A DNA stretch of 64,000 nt from JAEWSN01 sp942493335 (GCA_942493335.1 OW818693.1:4154001-4218000), one strand, 5' to 3'; shown: positions 18,510-28,376, counted from the first letter of the stretch. The notes: generated by a model from the letters alone, not told the origin. Made by a program: numbers and translations.

Positions 18510-18678
18510 GCTTCGACCTGCCTTTCGGAACCGTTCCGGTTTTCCCGGACCCATTGAAGAATATATATCAAAAACAAATATATCATATATAAAATATATA
18601 TTTCACATATAAATATATGGCGTATATGCTGGAAGGAATCCGAGGCGAAGCAGCGGAGGATGACCGGAGGGTAGAGCA
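18510..18678. promoter_or_regulatory. AT-rich divergent promoter and operator region
   Basis: Between the LysR gene and the hydratase gene, positions about 18557-18618 are almost purely A/T with repeated ATATAT dyads, in sharp contrast to the GC-rich surroundings. This is where the promoters and the LysR binding site (T-N11-A type) should be. The repeats are too degenerate for me to fix a single -10 or operator. Confidence 0.55.
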
Positions 18679-21159
18679 ATGGTGAAGATTTATGGCAAGG
18701 GTGTCTTTGTAGCGGATGGAATGCGGATTCTGGCGTCGGATGAAGCTTTGTTTGCCTCGGAACCGGAGGATCCTCTCCTGTCCAGGCCCGATTGTCTCAG
18801 TCTCTCCGATCCGGAGTGTTCCCATTTGCCCGGGACGGAGTCCGGCCTCCTGACAAATGCGGAATGCCAAATCGAAACCGCGAGACGGAGAACCATGGCA
18901 TGGAGCATCCTCCGCAACCACAACCGAGCGGGTGGGATGGAACGTCTGAAAATCCGGTTCGATGCGCTGGCCTCCCATGACATCACGTACGTCGGGATCG
19001 TGCAGTCAGCGAAAGCGAGCGGGATGACCTCCTTTCCCGTTCCCTACGTTCTGACTGACTGTCACAACAGCCTTTGCGCGGTCGGCGGAACCATCAACGA
19101 AGATGATCATGCGTTTGGCCTTTCCGCTGCGATAAAGTATGGCGGAATCCATGTTCCCGCGCATCAGGCCGTCATTCATGCCTACATGCGGGAAGAGAGG
19201 GCCGGCTGCGGAAAAATGATCCTGGGTTCCGACAGCCATACGCGTTACGGCGCACTGGGAACGCTCGCCATCGGCGAAGGTGGTCCGGAATTGGTCCGAC
19301 AGCTGCTCGGCATGACCTATGAAATGCCGTATCCCAGGATTGTGGCCGTTTATCTCGAGGGAACGCCCGTGCCTGGTGTCGGGCCCCACGATGTCGCGTT
19401 GACCCTGATTGGCGGGATGGAAGGAAGCGGTCTCGCAAAGAACGCCATTCTGGAATTCATCGGACCAGGGGTATCGGGGTTGTCCGTGGATTTTCGCTGC
19501 GGAATTGATGTCATGACGACGGAAACAACCTGTCTGAGCTCGATTTGGACCACGGATGCAAAAGTGGAGGATTACCTTGACCTCCATGGCCGGCATGGAG
19601 ACTACGCCCGGCTTCAGCCCGGAACACCGGCCTATTACGATGGACTGGTCCAACTTGACCTGGGGAAAGTCACACCGATGATCGCACTGCCGTTTCATCC
19701 GGCACGGGTTTGCAAACTGACGGATCTGATCGCGTATCCCCATGACATGCTGCATCAGGTTGAAAGGGAAGCGTTGCGATTGCTTGAAGGCAGGAAGATT
19801 CCGTTCTCCCTGACGGACAAGATTGAGAACGGTCGGATCCGGGTGGATCAGGGAATCATCGGTGGCTGTGCGGGCGGGATTTTCGAGAACGTATTGCAGG
19901 CCGCCGCTCTATTGAAGGGTAAATCGGTTGGAAACAGAGGGTTTTCGCTGAACGTGTATCCTGCGAGTCAACCCATCCATATGGAGCTGGTACGAAAAGG
20001 CGCCATCACGGACCTGATGGGCGCAGGCGCCGTGGTACGGACTGCCTGCTGCGGTCCTTGTTTTGGTGCGGGTGATGTTCCGGCGCACAATGGTTTCAGC
20101 ATTCGGCATGCCACGCGGAATTTTCCCCATCGGGAAGGATCCAGGCCGGGAGACGGTCAGTTTTCCTTTGTTGCATTGATGGATGCGCGATCCATTGCGG
20201 CAACCGCCGTGAACGGCGGTCTGCTGACGGCCGCAACGGAGGAGGGCATCTCAAAAACGGAGGTGGCCGTGTCGGAGGCGGATGTCCCGTACCGGTATGA
20301 TCGAACCCCCTATGAACGGCGCGTTTATGCCGGATACGGGAAGCCGGAGGCCGGGGCGGCGCTTGTCTGCGGACCCGATATCCGGGACTGGCCCGTCCTG
20401 CCGGCGTTGGGGGACAATCTGCTCCTGCGGATTGCGTCTGTCATTCGCGACGAGGTGACGACAACGGATGAGCTGATTCCGTCCGGGGAAACCTCCTCGT
20501 ATCGGTCCAATCCGTTCAAACTGGCAGAATTCACGCTTTCCCGCAAGGATCCGGGATACGTGGGGCGCGCCAGGTCCATAAGGGAAATGGAGGCGGATCG
20601 GGCGGTGCTTGCGAAAAACGGAATTGGTTCAGATCCGAAGGAAAATGCAGACGAAGGAGAGGATGAATCGCACATTGCCCGGCTTGAAACGGGAAAAGAG
20701 CTGGCACGCCTGCATGCGCTGCTGAAAGACCGGCAAGCCGACGTGGGGGAATTGGAAGGCTGGGTTCGGGCCACCCGGATCGGCAGCACCCTTTTCGCAC
20801 GGAAGCCTGGGGACGGATCCGCAAGGGAACAGGCGGCGTCCTGCCAGCGCGTGCTCGGCGCGTCGGCCAATCTTGCGGAATCCTACGCAACCCGGCGGTA
20901 CAGGGCCAACCTGGTGAACTGGGGCATTCTGCCGTTTCTTCTGGACCCTGCGGACGCCGGACTTCTCGAGATCGGCCAATATCTGTACGTTCATGATGTA
21001 CGGACCCAGGTGGCGGAAAGCCGGGAATCGATCCCGGGCTGGCTGGTCACGGGCAGCGGCGTGAAGGAGACAACGCTCCGGCTTGGAGACCTGTCCGAGG
21101 AAGAACGCGCAACAATTCTCTGCGGGTGTCTCATGAACCGTTATGCGCAAGGATCCTGA
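18679..21159 (+). CDS. Aconitase-superfamily hydratase (YbhJ-like)
   Basis: An 826-residue [4Fe-4S] hydro-lyase. The family signature GSDSHTRYGALGTLAIGEGG is at about 183-202, and the likely cluster ligands are Cys397 (GGCAGG), Cys458 and Cys461 (CCGPC). The C-terminal swivel domain begins near residue 695 and contains SYATRRYRANLVNWGILPF. This matches the YbhJ-like hydratase branch rather than citrate-cycle AcnA or AcnB. The natural substrate of that branch is not established. The N-terminal 60 residues are variable. It is divergently transcribed from a LysR gene. Whether it acts as aconitase, homoaconitase or another dehydratase cannot be decided from sequence. Confidence 0.8.
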   Translation: MVKIYGKGVFVADGMRILASDEALFASEPEDPLLSRPDCLSLSDPECSHLPGTESGLLTNAECQIETARRRTMAWSILRNHNRAGGMERLKIRFDALASHDITYVGIVQSAKASGMTSFPVPYVLTDCHNSLCAVGGTINEDDHAFGLSAAIKYGGIHVPAHQAVIHAYMREERAGCGKMILGSDSHTRYGALGTLAIGEGGPELVRQLLGMTYEMPYPRIVAVYLEGTPVPGVGPHDVALTLIGGMEGSGLAKNAILEFIGPGVSGLSVDFRCGIDVMTTETTCLSSIWTTDAKVEDYLDLHGRHGDYARLQPGTPAYYDGLVQLDLGKVTPMIALPFHPARVCKLTDLIAYPHDMLHQVEREALRLLEGRKIPFSLTDKIENGRIRVDQGIIGGCAGGIFENVLQAAALLKGKSVGNRGFSLNVYPASQPIHMELVRKGAITDLMGAGAVVRTACCGPCFGAGDVPAHNGFSIRHATRNFPHREGSRPGDGQFSFVALMDARSIAATAVNGGLLTAATEEGISKTEVAVSEADVPYRYDRTPYERRVYAGYGKPEAGAALVCGPDIRDWPVLPALGDNLLLRIASVIRDEVTTTDELIPSGETSSYRSNPFKLAEFTLSRKDPGYVGRARSIREMEADRAVLAKNGIGSDPKENADEGEDESHIARLETGKELARLHALLKDRQADVGELEGWVRATRIGSTLFARKPGDGSAREQAASCQRVLGASANLAESYATRRYRANLVNWGILPFLLDPADAGLLEIGQYLYVHDVRTQVAESRESIPGWLVTGSGVKETTLRLGDLSEEERATILCGCLMNRYAQGS

Positions 21160-21250
21160 AAGAGATCCAAGCGACGGATGCGCAGCCTGGAACGGGAATG
21201 GCGCCGACCCGGAGGCCTCGGTCCGCGGACATGCAGGAATACTGCGGAAT

Positions 21251-21370
21251 GCCTGGGGTCATGCAGAAACAATGAGGAATGCCTGGGGTCATGCAGAAAC
21301 AATGAGGAATGCCTGGGGCCATGCAGAAACAATGAGGAATGCCTGGGATCATGCAGAAACAATGTGGAAT
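21251..21370. repeat. Four tandem copies of a 30-bp repeat
   Basis: Units begin at 21251, 21281, 21311 and 21341, each starting GCCTGGG and ending in TGxGGAAT. Copies 1 and 2 are identical, copy 3 has one change and copy 4 two. Degenerate pieces (ATGCAGGAAT, CTGCGGAAT) precede them. There are no spacers, so it is not a CRISPR array. The period is a multiple of three, so several frames on both strands encode ten-residue peptide repeats, but none has a convincing start. It lies between the convergent hydratase and HU genes. Confidence 0.95.
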
Positions 21371-21385
21371 GACAAGGGATATGAA

Positions 21386-21419
21386 AAGGACCGTCCTGCG
21401 TTTCCGCGGGACGGTCCTT
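21386..21419 (-). terminator. Terminator of the HU gene
   Basis: An 11-bp stem (21386-21396 with 21409-21419); read on the minus strand it is followed by a run of four T. Confidence 0.8.
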
Positions 21420-21435
21420 GCCTGCCTGTTCGGGA

Positions 21436-21711
21436 TTAGGTGTTGACCTTGTCCTTCAGGCCCTTGCCGACCTTGAAGGCAGGCACTTTGCATGCGGGGA
21501 TGCTGATGGCTTCCTTCGTCTTGGGGTTGCGGCCTTTGCGGGCGGCGCGATTCTTGGTTTCGAAGGTGCCGAAACCGACGAGGACGACCTTGTCGCCCTT
21601 GACGAGTGTTTCTTCGACGGTTGCGATGACGGCGTCGAGCGCGGCCTCGCTGTCCTTTTTGGAAAGACCGGACTTCACGGTCATCTGTTGGATGAGATCA
21701 GCCTTGTTCAT
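21436..21711 (-). CDS. hup: DNA-binding protein HU
   Basis: A 91-residue histone-like protein, the standard length. It begins MNKADLIQQM and contains the family signature GFGTFETKNRAARKGRNPKTKE, the DNA-minor-groove-binding arm, followed by IPACKVPAFKVGKGLKDKV. It binds and bends DNA non-specifically and compacts the nucleoid as a dimer. An AGGAGG-type site precedes the start, a clear promoter lies upstream and a terminator downstream, so it is a single-gene transcription unit. Confidence 0.97.
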   Translation of the reverse strand: MNKADLIQQMTVKSGLSKKDSEAALDAVIATVEETLVKGDKVVLVGFGTFETKNRAARKGRNPKTKEAISIPACKVPAFKVGKGLKDKVNT

Positions 21712-21747
21712 GGATTTCCCTCCTGTGTTGATGCGAAATACTTTGCC

Positions 21748-21776
21748 ATTCTACATGGAACCGCCGTGTTCGTCAA
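21748..21776 (-). promoter_or_regulatory. Sigma-A-type promoter of the HU gene
   Basis: On the minus strand TTGACG (21776-21771), a 17-base spacer and TAGAAT (21753-21748), about 37 bases before the HU start. Confidence 0.75.
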
Positions 21777-21927
21777 GAAGCGGAAAGGCTCCCGTACAAG
21801 GCCTGCAGGGGTTTTATCGTCCTGTCGGCCGTACAGGTTGGATTTCCGTCCTTTACGGGAAGCGGAGGCAGGCAACCCGGTACGGCGGATATCGCCGGAA
21901 ACCCCTGATGGCAGTTGTGCCGCAGTA

Positions 21928-21956
21928 TAGGCAGGATTGCGGACGTGGTATATAAT
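21928..21956 (+). promoter_or_regulatory. Possible promoter for the unknown gene and birA
   Basis: A perfect TATAAT at 21951-21956 with a weak -35 (TAGGCA, 21928-21933) at 17 bases. It lies 21 bases before the ribosome binding site and start of the next gene. Confidence 0.5.
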
Positions 21957-21977
21957 GGACGGGACGGAGGAGCGGAA

Positions 21978-22622
21978 ATGGCGGAAGTCTACTACCAGGT
22001 CCGGGCCGAAGCGGCGTCCGACGCCGTGCAGTGCGGCTTGAAACTTTCTGAACATGCCGACAGGGAAATCGTTTTGCCCGGGGAGTCTTATGCCCGCCGC
22101 GTGATGTCGGCAGGGCTCCATCCGGATGATCTGCCTGTAAAAGCGCCTGCGGACGGATACCGATGCCTGCGGATCGAAATGGATCCGGCGCGTTGCCATG
22201 TGGGAGACGCGGATCTTTATCGCCTGGGTCTCCAGCATCAGGAAATGATGAGGCGTTATCTGGGCTCGATCGTTCTGCTGCGGGATTACCGCTTCGGCAC
22301 ATTCCGGAGACCGGAGTGCCTGATCGCTTCCTCCGTGCTGGACAGCCAGATCGAGGTGATCGGTTCGGTCATGGATACGCCGGTGCTTTACGGGAGCTCC
22401 TCCACCCTGTACCTTCAGAACCGCATGAGCGCCTACGATGAAACCCTCAGGGACGACGGAAACGCCCTGTTGTTCGCATGGTGCAGGCTGCTGGAATCGA
22501 AAGGGCTGGTGGAGCGGTTTCCGGATGCGGATGGGATCACGGAGGTTTTCGTCTCGAAACGGACGGGAAACCTGTTGGTGCTTTCCATCCCGGATCGCAC
22601 GGAAGCGGAGGTCTGGCCATGA
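21978..22622 (+). CDS. Conserved-looking protein of unknown function, coupled to birA
   Basis: A 214-residue soluble protein with no signal peptide or membrane segment. I do not recognise the family. Notable stretches are GLHPDDLPVKAP, LIASSVLDSQIEVIGSVMDTPVLYG and LYLQNRMSAYDETL. A GGAGGAG site precedes ATG 21978, and the frame open from 21915 is not needed. The TGA overlaps the birA ATG (ATGA), so the two proteins are made together. This hints at a link with biotin or with other genes expressed with birA, but no motif supports a specific activity. Confidence 0.75.
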   Translation: MAEVYYQVRAEAASDAVQCGLKLSEHADREIVLPGESYARRVMSAGLHPDDLPVKAPADGYRCLRIEMDPARCHVGDADLYRLGLQHQEMMRRYLGSIVLLRDYRFGTFRRPECLIASSVLDSQIEVIGSVMDTPVLYGSSSTLYLQNRMSAYDETLRDDGNALLFAWCRLLESKGLVERFPDADGITEVFVSKRTGNLLVLSIPDRTEAEVWP

Positions 22623-23755
22623 CGGCGGCTTCCTCCGACATACGGGAATGCCTCTTGGAACGCTTGCTGAAAGAACCGGGTTGCTTTGTTTCCGGGGAAG
22701 AGGCAAGCAAGGGAATGGACATGACGCGGGCGGCCGTGTGGAAACACATGCAGGCGCTGCAGCAGGCCGGTTGGCCCATCGAATCAGTCACACGCCGCGG
22801 ATACCGCATCCTCCCGGGGAAAGCGCTGCCCTACTCGGCGCCGGGAATTCGACTGGCGTTTCGGGACTGGCGCGGCAAGCTTTCAGCCATCGGGAAGGTG
22901 GAGAAAATCGCTACGGAATGGCAAGTGGCCTTGCTGACGGAGACGGATTCCACCAATACCCGGCTGAAGGAAGCGGCAGCTGCGGGCGCACCGGAAGGAA
23001 CGGCCCTTTTTGCGGAAAGACAGACCGGCGGAAGGGGAAGACTGGGCCGTCAATGGGATTCGAAGGCAGGCTCCGGGATCTGGATGTCCGTGCTGCTGAG
23101 ACCGGACATGCGGCCGGAACAAGTCCAGGGCATGACACTGGCAGCTTCTGTCGCCGTGGTGGAAACCCTGCGCATTGTTCTGAAAGAGTCTTGCCCGGAC
23201 GATGCGGGGGCCGGGGAGCGGTTGGCGGCCGGAATCGGCATCAAATGGCCGAACGACATCCTGTGGAACGGGAAGAAACTATGCGGGATACTGACGGAAC
23301 TGGCTGCCGAGCCTGACCGTCTCTCGCATGTTGTGATAGGAATCGGCATCAACGTCGGTCAGATGGAATCGGATTTTCCGCCGGAAATCAGACCCATTGC
23401 GGCTTCGCTGGTTATGGTGGCGGCCGAAGCGGGAAGCATGCCGGCAAAGGATACATGGCCGGACAGGAATCGAATCGCCGGACTGCTCCTCCACCAGCTG
23501 GACGATGTATACGGACATTACCGGGAAGATGGGCTGAACAGCCTGTTGACGCGCTGGCGGGATGCATCGGTCACCCTGGGGCGGGACATTCTGGTGATGG
23601 ATCCCCGGCAACCCTGGCCAGCTCGGGCGGTGGATGTGGGGGAAGATGGCAGGTTGCTGGTGGAACGGGCGGACGGAACCAGAAACTGGCTCCTTTCAGG
23701 AGAAATCGGTATCCGTCGTATGGACGGACCTGGAGACGAATGGATCAGAGTATGA
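22619..23755 (+). CDS. birA: Biotin operon repressor / biotin-[acetyl-CoA-carboxylase] ligase
   Basis: A 378-residue bifunctional BirA. An N-terminal winged helix-turn-helix covers about residues 8-65 (GEEASKGMDMTRAAVWKHMQALQQAG), the catalytic core carries GRGRLGRQWDS (biotinyl-AMP loop) and KWPNDILWNGKKLCGIL, and a small C-terminal SH3-like domain ends the protein. It activates biotin with ATP and attaches it to a lysine of biotin carboxyl carrier protein, and in this form can also repress biotin genes. The open frame extends further upstream, but the ATG overlapping the previous stop codon matches the family start. Confidence 0.95.
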   Translation: MTAASSDIRECLLERLLKEPGCFVSGEEASKGMDMTRAAVWKHMQALQQAGWPIESVTRRGYRILPGKALPYSAPGIRLAFRDWRGKLSAIGKVEKIATEWQVALLTETDSTNTRLKEAAAAGAPEGTALFAERQTGGRGRLGRQWDSKAGSGIWMSVLLRPDMRPEQVQGMTLAASVAVVETLRIVLKESCPDDAGAGERLAAGIGIKWPNDILWNGKKLCGILTELAAEPDRLSHVVIGIGINVGQMESDFPPEIRPIAASLVMVAAEAGSMPAKDTWPDRNRIAGLLLHQLDDVYGHYREDGLNSLLTRWRDASVTLGRDILVMDPRQPWPARAVDVGEDGRLLVERADGTRNWLLSGEIGIRRMDGPGDEWIRV

Positions 23756-23844
23756 ACGGATCATGGATTGACGTGCCAGAGGTTGAACAGGATTGACAAG
23801 GACGGGCATGACGGGATCATTTCCGCATGCGGATGGAGGATATC

Positions 23845-24528
23845 ATGGAAGCAGAAAACCAGCAGCCATTGCAGACGGAATCAAAAAGTCAGCAGCCCTT
23901 GCAGGCGGAAACAAAAAATCAGCAACCCTTGCAGGCGGAAACAAACGGAGCTAAGCCGGAAGGCAACCGGAACCAGAACCGGAACCGTCAGGACCGCAAC
24001 AGGCAGGATCGCGGCAGAACCGGCATGGAAGGCCGCGGCGAGAAGAACCGTCCGGAAGGTTCCGTCCGTAACGAAGATGGAAACCGGTCCGAACGGAACC
24101 GCAGTGCGCAGGCACCCCGCGGGACGGGAACGGACGGGCAGAATCGGTCGGAAACCGGTGCGGAACAGGTGCGGGAGGGCCGTCCGGAAGGCGGCAGGAA
24201 CCAAAGGCCGGAACGTGGCGGACGGGATCAGGGACAACGTCAGGAGCGGACACCGCGTGACGTTTCTGTGGAAACCAAGGCGAGCGAGCGGCAACCGCAA
24301 GCCCAGACCGATCGTACGGGACAGCCGGAACGCGGCGGTCAGGACCGCAACATCCAGCGCGACAGTTCGGACCGTTTCCGCGGCCAGTCCCGGATGCAGT
24401 CCGAAACGCCACGAATCCCGAAGAAGCGCGAAGAAACGGCAGAAGACATCCGCAACGATACGGAACGGATCGAGAAGGAGCTTCAGTTTGAAATCCTCCA
24501 GATTCAAACCATCAAGCTGGGGATGTAG
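23845..24528 (+). CDS. Arginine-rich, intrinsically disordered protein of unknown function
   Basis: A 227-residue protein made almost wholly of Arg, Gln, Asn, Glu, Gly and Asp. Near the start are three copies of a ten-residue unit (QQPLQTESK type), encoded by 30-bp DNA repeats at about 23857-23946. The middle is rich in RNRQDRNRQDR-like stretches. The last 35 residues (ETAEDIRNDTERIEKELQFE) look like an ordered, amphipathic helix. GGAGGA at 23835-23840 supports ATG 23845; another ATG lies at 23827. There is no signal peptide. The composition suggests RNA binding or phase separation, but this is inference. It lies between birA and coaX. Confidence 0.7.
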   Translation: MEAENQQPLQTESKSQQPLQAETKNQQPLQAETNGAKPEGNRNQNRNRQDRNRQDRGRTGMEGRGEKNRPEGSVRNEDGNRSERNRSAQAPRGTGTDGQNRSETGAEQVREGRPEGGRNQRPERGGRDQGQRQERTPRDVSVETKASERQPQAQTDRTGQPERGGQDRNIQRDSSDRFRGQSRMQSETPRIPKKREETAEDIRNDTERIEKELQFEILQIQTIKLGM

Positions 24529-24612
24529 CATCTGATTTGTCCGGGGGTCTGGTCTGTTCGGAGAATGGACTGCCGCCACACCCCTCATTTGGAGAAGGAA
24601 GGAGGCGTCATC

Positions 24613-25425
24613 ATGCTTCTCGCCATTGATGTCGGCAATTCCAACATCACCTTCGGCGTTTATGACGGCCGGAACCTTCGCACCACCTGGCGAATGGATT
24701 CCAGGCAGGAACGCACTTCCGACGAGTCCGGCATCCTGATCGTACAGTTTCTCCATCATGCGGGGCTGAACGCCGAGGATATCGGAGCCGTCATCCTGTG
24801 CACGGTTGTTCCGCCTGTCATGCATTCCCTGTTGAATGCCATCCGGAAATACATCGGCCGGGAGCCGGTTGCGGTGGAGCCGGGCATCCGGACCGGTCTC
24901 AACATCCGTTATGAAAACCCCCGTGAAGTGGGCGCGGACAAGATTGTCAACGCGGTGGCCGTCCTGAAGCTGTATGGCGGACCGGCGATCATTGTGGATT
25001 TTGGAACCGCGACAACCTTCTGCTGTGTCAATGAGCGGCAGGATTACCTTGGCGGTGTCATCTGCCCCGGCATCAAGATCTCCGCGGAAGCCCTCTTCGA
25101 AAAGGCATCCAAGCTGACACGGGTGGAAATCGCCAGAACCCGGCATGTCATCGGCCGTACAACGGTCACGAGCATGCAATCCGGACTCGTCCACGGCTTT
25201 GTCGGCCAGGTGGATCACATCGTCACGCTGATGAAGGCGGAGATGATTGCGGAGAAGCTGATTGCGTCTCCGGAAGAGGAGATCCGCGTGATCGCGACAG
25301 GCGGAATGTCCCGCCTGATCGGTGCGGAGTCCGCCACCATCCGGGAAGTCAATCCGCAGCTGACGCTTGAAGGCCTTCGCATCATCCATGAAATGAATCA
25401 TGATACAGGGGAAAAGAGTCGCTGA
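24613..25425 (+). CDS. coaX: Type III pantothenate kinase
   Basis: A 270-residue ASKHA-fold kinase. The phosphate-binding start LLAIDVGNSNITFGVYD, the middle motif GADKIVNAVA and the motif IIVDFGTATTFCCV are all characteristic of CoaX. It phosphorylates pantothenate, the first step of coenzyme A synthesis, and this type usually needs a monovalent cation and is not inhibited by CoA. AAGGAAGGAGG precedes ATG 24613; an upstream in-frame ATG at 24565 is not used. It follows the arginine-rich gene on the same strand and precedes the groE promoter. Confidence 0.95.
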   Translation: MLLAIDVGNSNITFGVYDGRNLRTTWRMDSRQERTSDESGILIVQFLHHAGLNAEDIGAVILCTVVPPVMHSLLNAIRKYIGREPVAVEPGIRTGLNIRYENPREVGADKIVNAVAVLKLYGGPAIIVDFGTATTFCCVNERQDYLGGVICPGIKISAEALFEKASKLTRVEIARTRHVIGRTTVTSMQSGLVHGFVGQVDHIVTLMKAEMIAEKLIASPEEEIRVIATGGMSRLIGAESATIREVNPQLTLEGLRIIHEMNHDTGEKSR

Positions 25426-25518
25426 CCAGACTGGCGGGATCACGGGTCCTGAAAACAGTGGAATGAAGCGCCAAGGCGTTCCCGTTTCAGGAAAAGGTGA
25501 CAAACGTGAAATCCCTGC

Positions 25519-25547
25519 TTGATTCCTTGGGGAGGATCGTTTAAAAT
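25519..25547 (+). promoter_or_regulatory. Sigma-A-type promoter of groES-groEL
   Basis: TTGATT (25519-25524), a 17-base spacer and TAAAAT (25542-25547). The expected transcription start falls inside the CIRCE element just downstream. Confidence 0.85.
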
Positions 25548-25551
25548 TGTG

Positions 25552-25578
25552 TTAGCACTCAACCAGACAGAGTGCTAA
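25552..25578 (+). promoter_or_regulatory. CIRCE operator (HrcA binding site)
   Basis: TTAGCACTC, nine bases, GAGTGCTAA: an exact match to the CIRCE consensus. HrcA should bind it to repress groES-groEL until heat or misfolded protein relieves repression through GroEL. The hrcA gene is not in this window. Confidence 0.98.
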
Positions 25579-25626
25579 CAAGTCAGACACCCGGCATCAC
25601 CGGGAATTCATAAGGAGGTTCTTTAC

Positions 25627-25899
25627 ATGAAGATCAAACCGTTGGCTGACAGAGTGGTCATCAAGATGCTGGAAGCGGAAGAAACCACCAAGAGTGGCAT
25701 CGTTCTGCCCGGCACCGCCAAGGAAAAACCGCAAGTGGCACAAGTCATTGCCGTTGGACCTGGTACCGAAAAAGAGAAAATGGAAGTCAAAAAAGGTGAC
25801 AAGGTGCTCATCAGCAAGTATGCCGGCACCGAAGTCAAGCTCGACGCGGAAGAGTACACCATCGTGAAGCAGGGCGACATCCTTGCAGTCGTTGAATAA
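25627..25899 (+). CDS. groES: Co-chaperonin GroES
   Basis: A 90-residue protein of normal length: MKIKPLADRVVIKM, mobile loop EETTKSGIVLPGTAKEKPQ, and a C-terminal EEYTIVKQGDILAVVE. Seven subunits form the lid of the GroEL folding chamber in the cytoplasm. AAGGAGG at 25612-25618 lies eight bases before the start. It is first in the CIRCE-controlled operon, with groEL 14 bases downstream. Confidence 0.99.
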   Translation: MKIKPLADRVVIKMLEAEETTKSGIVLPGTAKEKPQVAQVIAVGPGTEKEKMEVKKGDKVLISKYAGTEVKLDAEEYTIVKQGDILAVVE

Positions 25900-25913
25900 G
25901 GAGGAACTTACCC

Positions 25914-27557
<1,644 letters not shown>

Positions 27558-27614
27558 GGTTTTTGCACAGAGTGCAAAAACCGTAACGCGACAGGGTTGT
27601 TGCACTCTGTGCAA
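27558..27614. repeat. Nested inverted repeats after groEL
   Basis: A perfect 11-bp hairpin with a three-base loop (27558-27582, core TTTGCACAGAGTGCAAA) directly follows the groEL stop. A second small hairpin (TTGCACTCTGTGCAA, 27600-27614) is the reverse complement of its core, so the two can also pair with each other over a longer range. Confidence 0.8.
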
Positions 27615-27650
27615 GGGCATGAGAGCGGCCACCTCATACAATGCATCCAG

Positions 27651-27700
27651 AAACCCTGCAGACCGGGAACCATGAAAATGGCCCGTCCTGCAGGGTTTTT
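27651..27700 (+). terminator. Terminator of the groE operon
   Basis: Stem AAACCCTGCAG (27651-27661) with CTGCAGGGTTT (27688-27698), running into five T. Confidence 0.8.
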
Positions 27701-27799
27701 CGCTTCCGCCTCGTTTCCGCTCCGTTCCGATCATCTGGCATGCGGAACAAGTTCATCACAGGAACCATGCCTTGTTCACTACCGCCTGCATCCTGCCGC

Positions 27800-27837
27800 T
27801 TGACAAACCATTTAGTTGTAACTAAAATGGTTACAAC
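27800..27837 (+). promoter_or_regulatory. Promoter and palindromic operator of the Rrf2 gene
   Basis: TTGACA (27800-27805), 17 bases, TAAAAT (27823-27828). An exact inverted repeat GTTGTAAC-N7-GTTACAAC (27815-27837) brackets the -10 element, the position expected for autorepression. A near copy lies upstream of the next gene. Confidence 0.85.
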
Positions 27838-27863
27838 AGAGAGAATCAACGGAAGGAGAAGCC

Positions 27864-28346
27864 ATGAAAATCAGCAACCGTTTCACCATCGCCATTCACA
27901 TGCTGTCACTCATGGACCGCCTTTCGGAGCAGGACGATCTCTTGTGCACCTCGGCGCTGATGGCGTCGAGTGTGAATACGAACCCGGTCATCATCCGGCG
28001 GATTACCGGCATGCTGAAGAACGCCGGCCTCTGCACGGTTCGGGCTGGAACGGGTGGTGCATATCCCGCAAAGGATCTCGCGTCCGTTTCCCTGTTGGAT
28101 GTGTACAAGGCCGTCGGCGCCGTTGAGGACATGGGTCTGTTCAACACGCACGAAAATCCGAATCCCGCATGTCCTGTCGGCGCCAACATCCAGGAGGTGC
28201 TGAATGCGCATCTTCTGGAAGCGCAGCGGGCCATGGAGGAATATCTGTCAGTAACAAGCGTGGGGGAGATCGTGCGGGAAATCACTGCACGGGATGACCT
28301 GAAAGCCATGCTGCTGCTTCGGGAAATGTCCGATGGAAAGCGTTGA
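27864..28346 (+). CDS. Rrf2-family transcriptional regulator (YwnA-like)
   Basis: 160 residues with the Rrf2 winged helix (MKISNRFTIAIHMLSLMDRL, TSALMASSVNTNPVIIRRITGMLKNAGL, RAGTGGAYPAKDLASVSLLDVYKAV). The middle region has only one Cys in the sensor loop (HENPNPACPVGANIQ), so it lacks the three-Cys cluster of IscR and fits the YwnA/thiol- or electrophile-sensing branch. AAGGAGAAG precedes the ATG. The palindrome over its own promoter and the similar one before the downstream NAD(P)-binding gene suggest it represses both, like the YwnA/YwnB-type gene pair. Confidence 0.88.
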   Translation: MKISNRFTIAIHMLSLMDRLSEQDDLLCTSALMASSVNTNPVIIRRITGMLKNAGLCTVRAGTGGAYPAKDLASVSLLDVYKAVGAVEDMGLFNTHENPNPACPVGANIQEVLNAHLLEAQRAMEEYLSVTSVGEIVREITARDDLKAMLLLREMSDGKR

Positions 28347-28376
28347 CATTCGGCTTGGCCCTATTTTTTACCCTGA

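Noticed and set aside
21251..21370. CRISPR array
   Set aside because: The 30-bp units are directly adjacent with no spacers, and no cas genes are present.
21178..21372. A 64-residue Cys-repeat peptide gene across the 30-bp repeats
   Set aside because: No ribosome binding site before the ATG, and equally long repeat frames exist in other frames and on the other strand, so coding is not supported.
28343..28367. Promoter with TTGACA at 28343 for the NAD(P)-binding gene
   Set aside because: The hexamer overlaps the Rrf2 stop codon and no -10 element lies at an acceptable distance; only the operator is reported.
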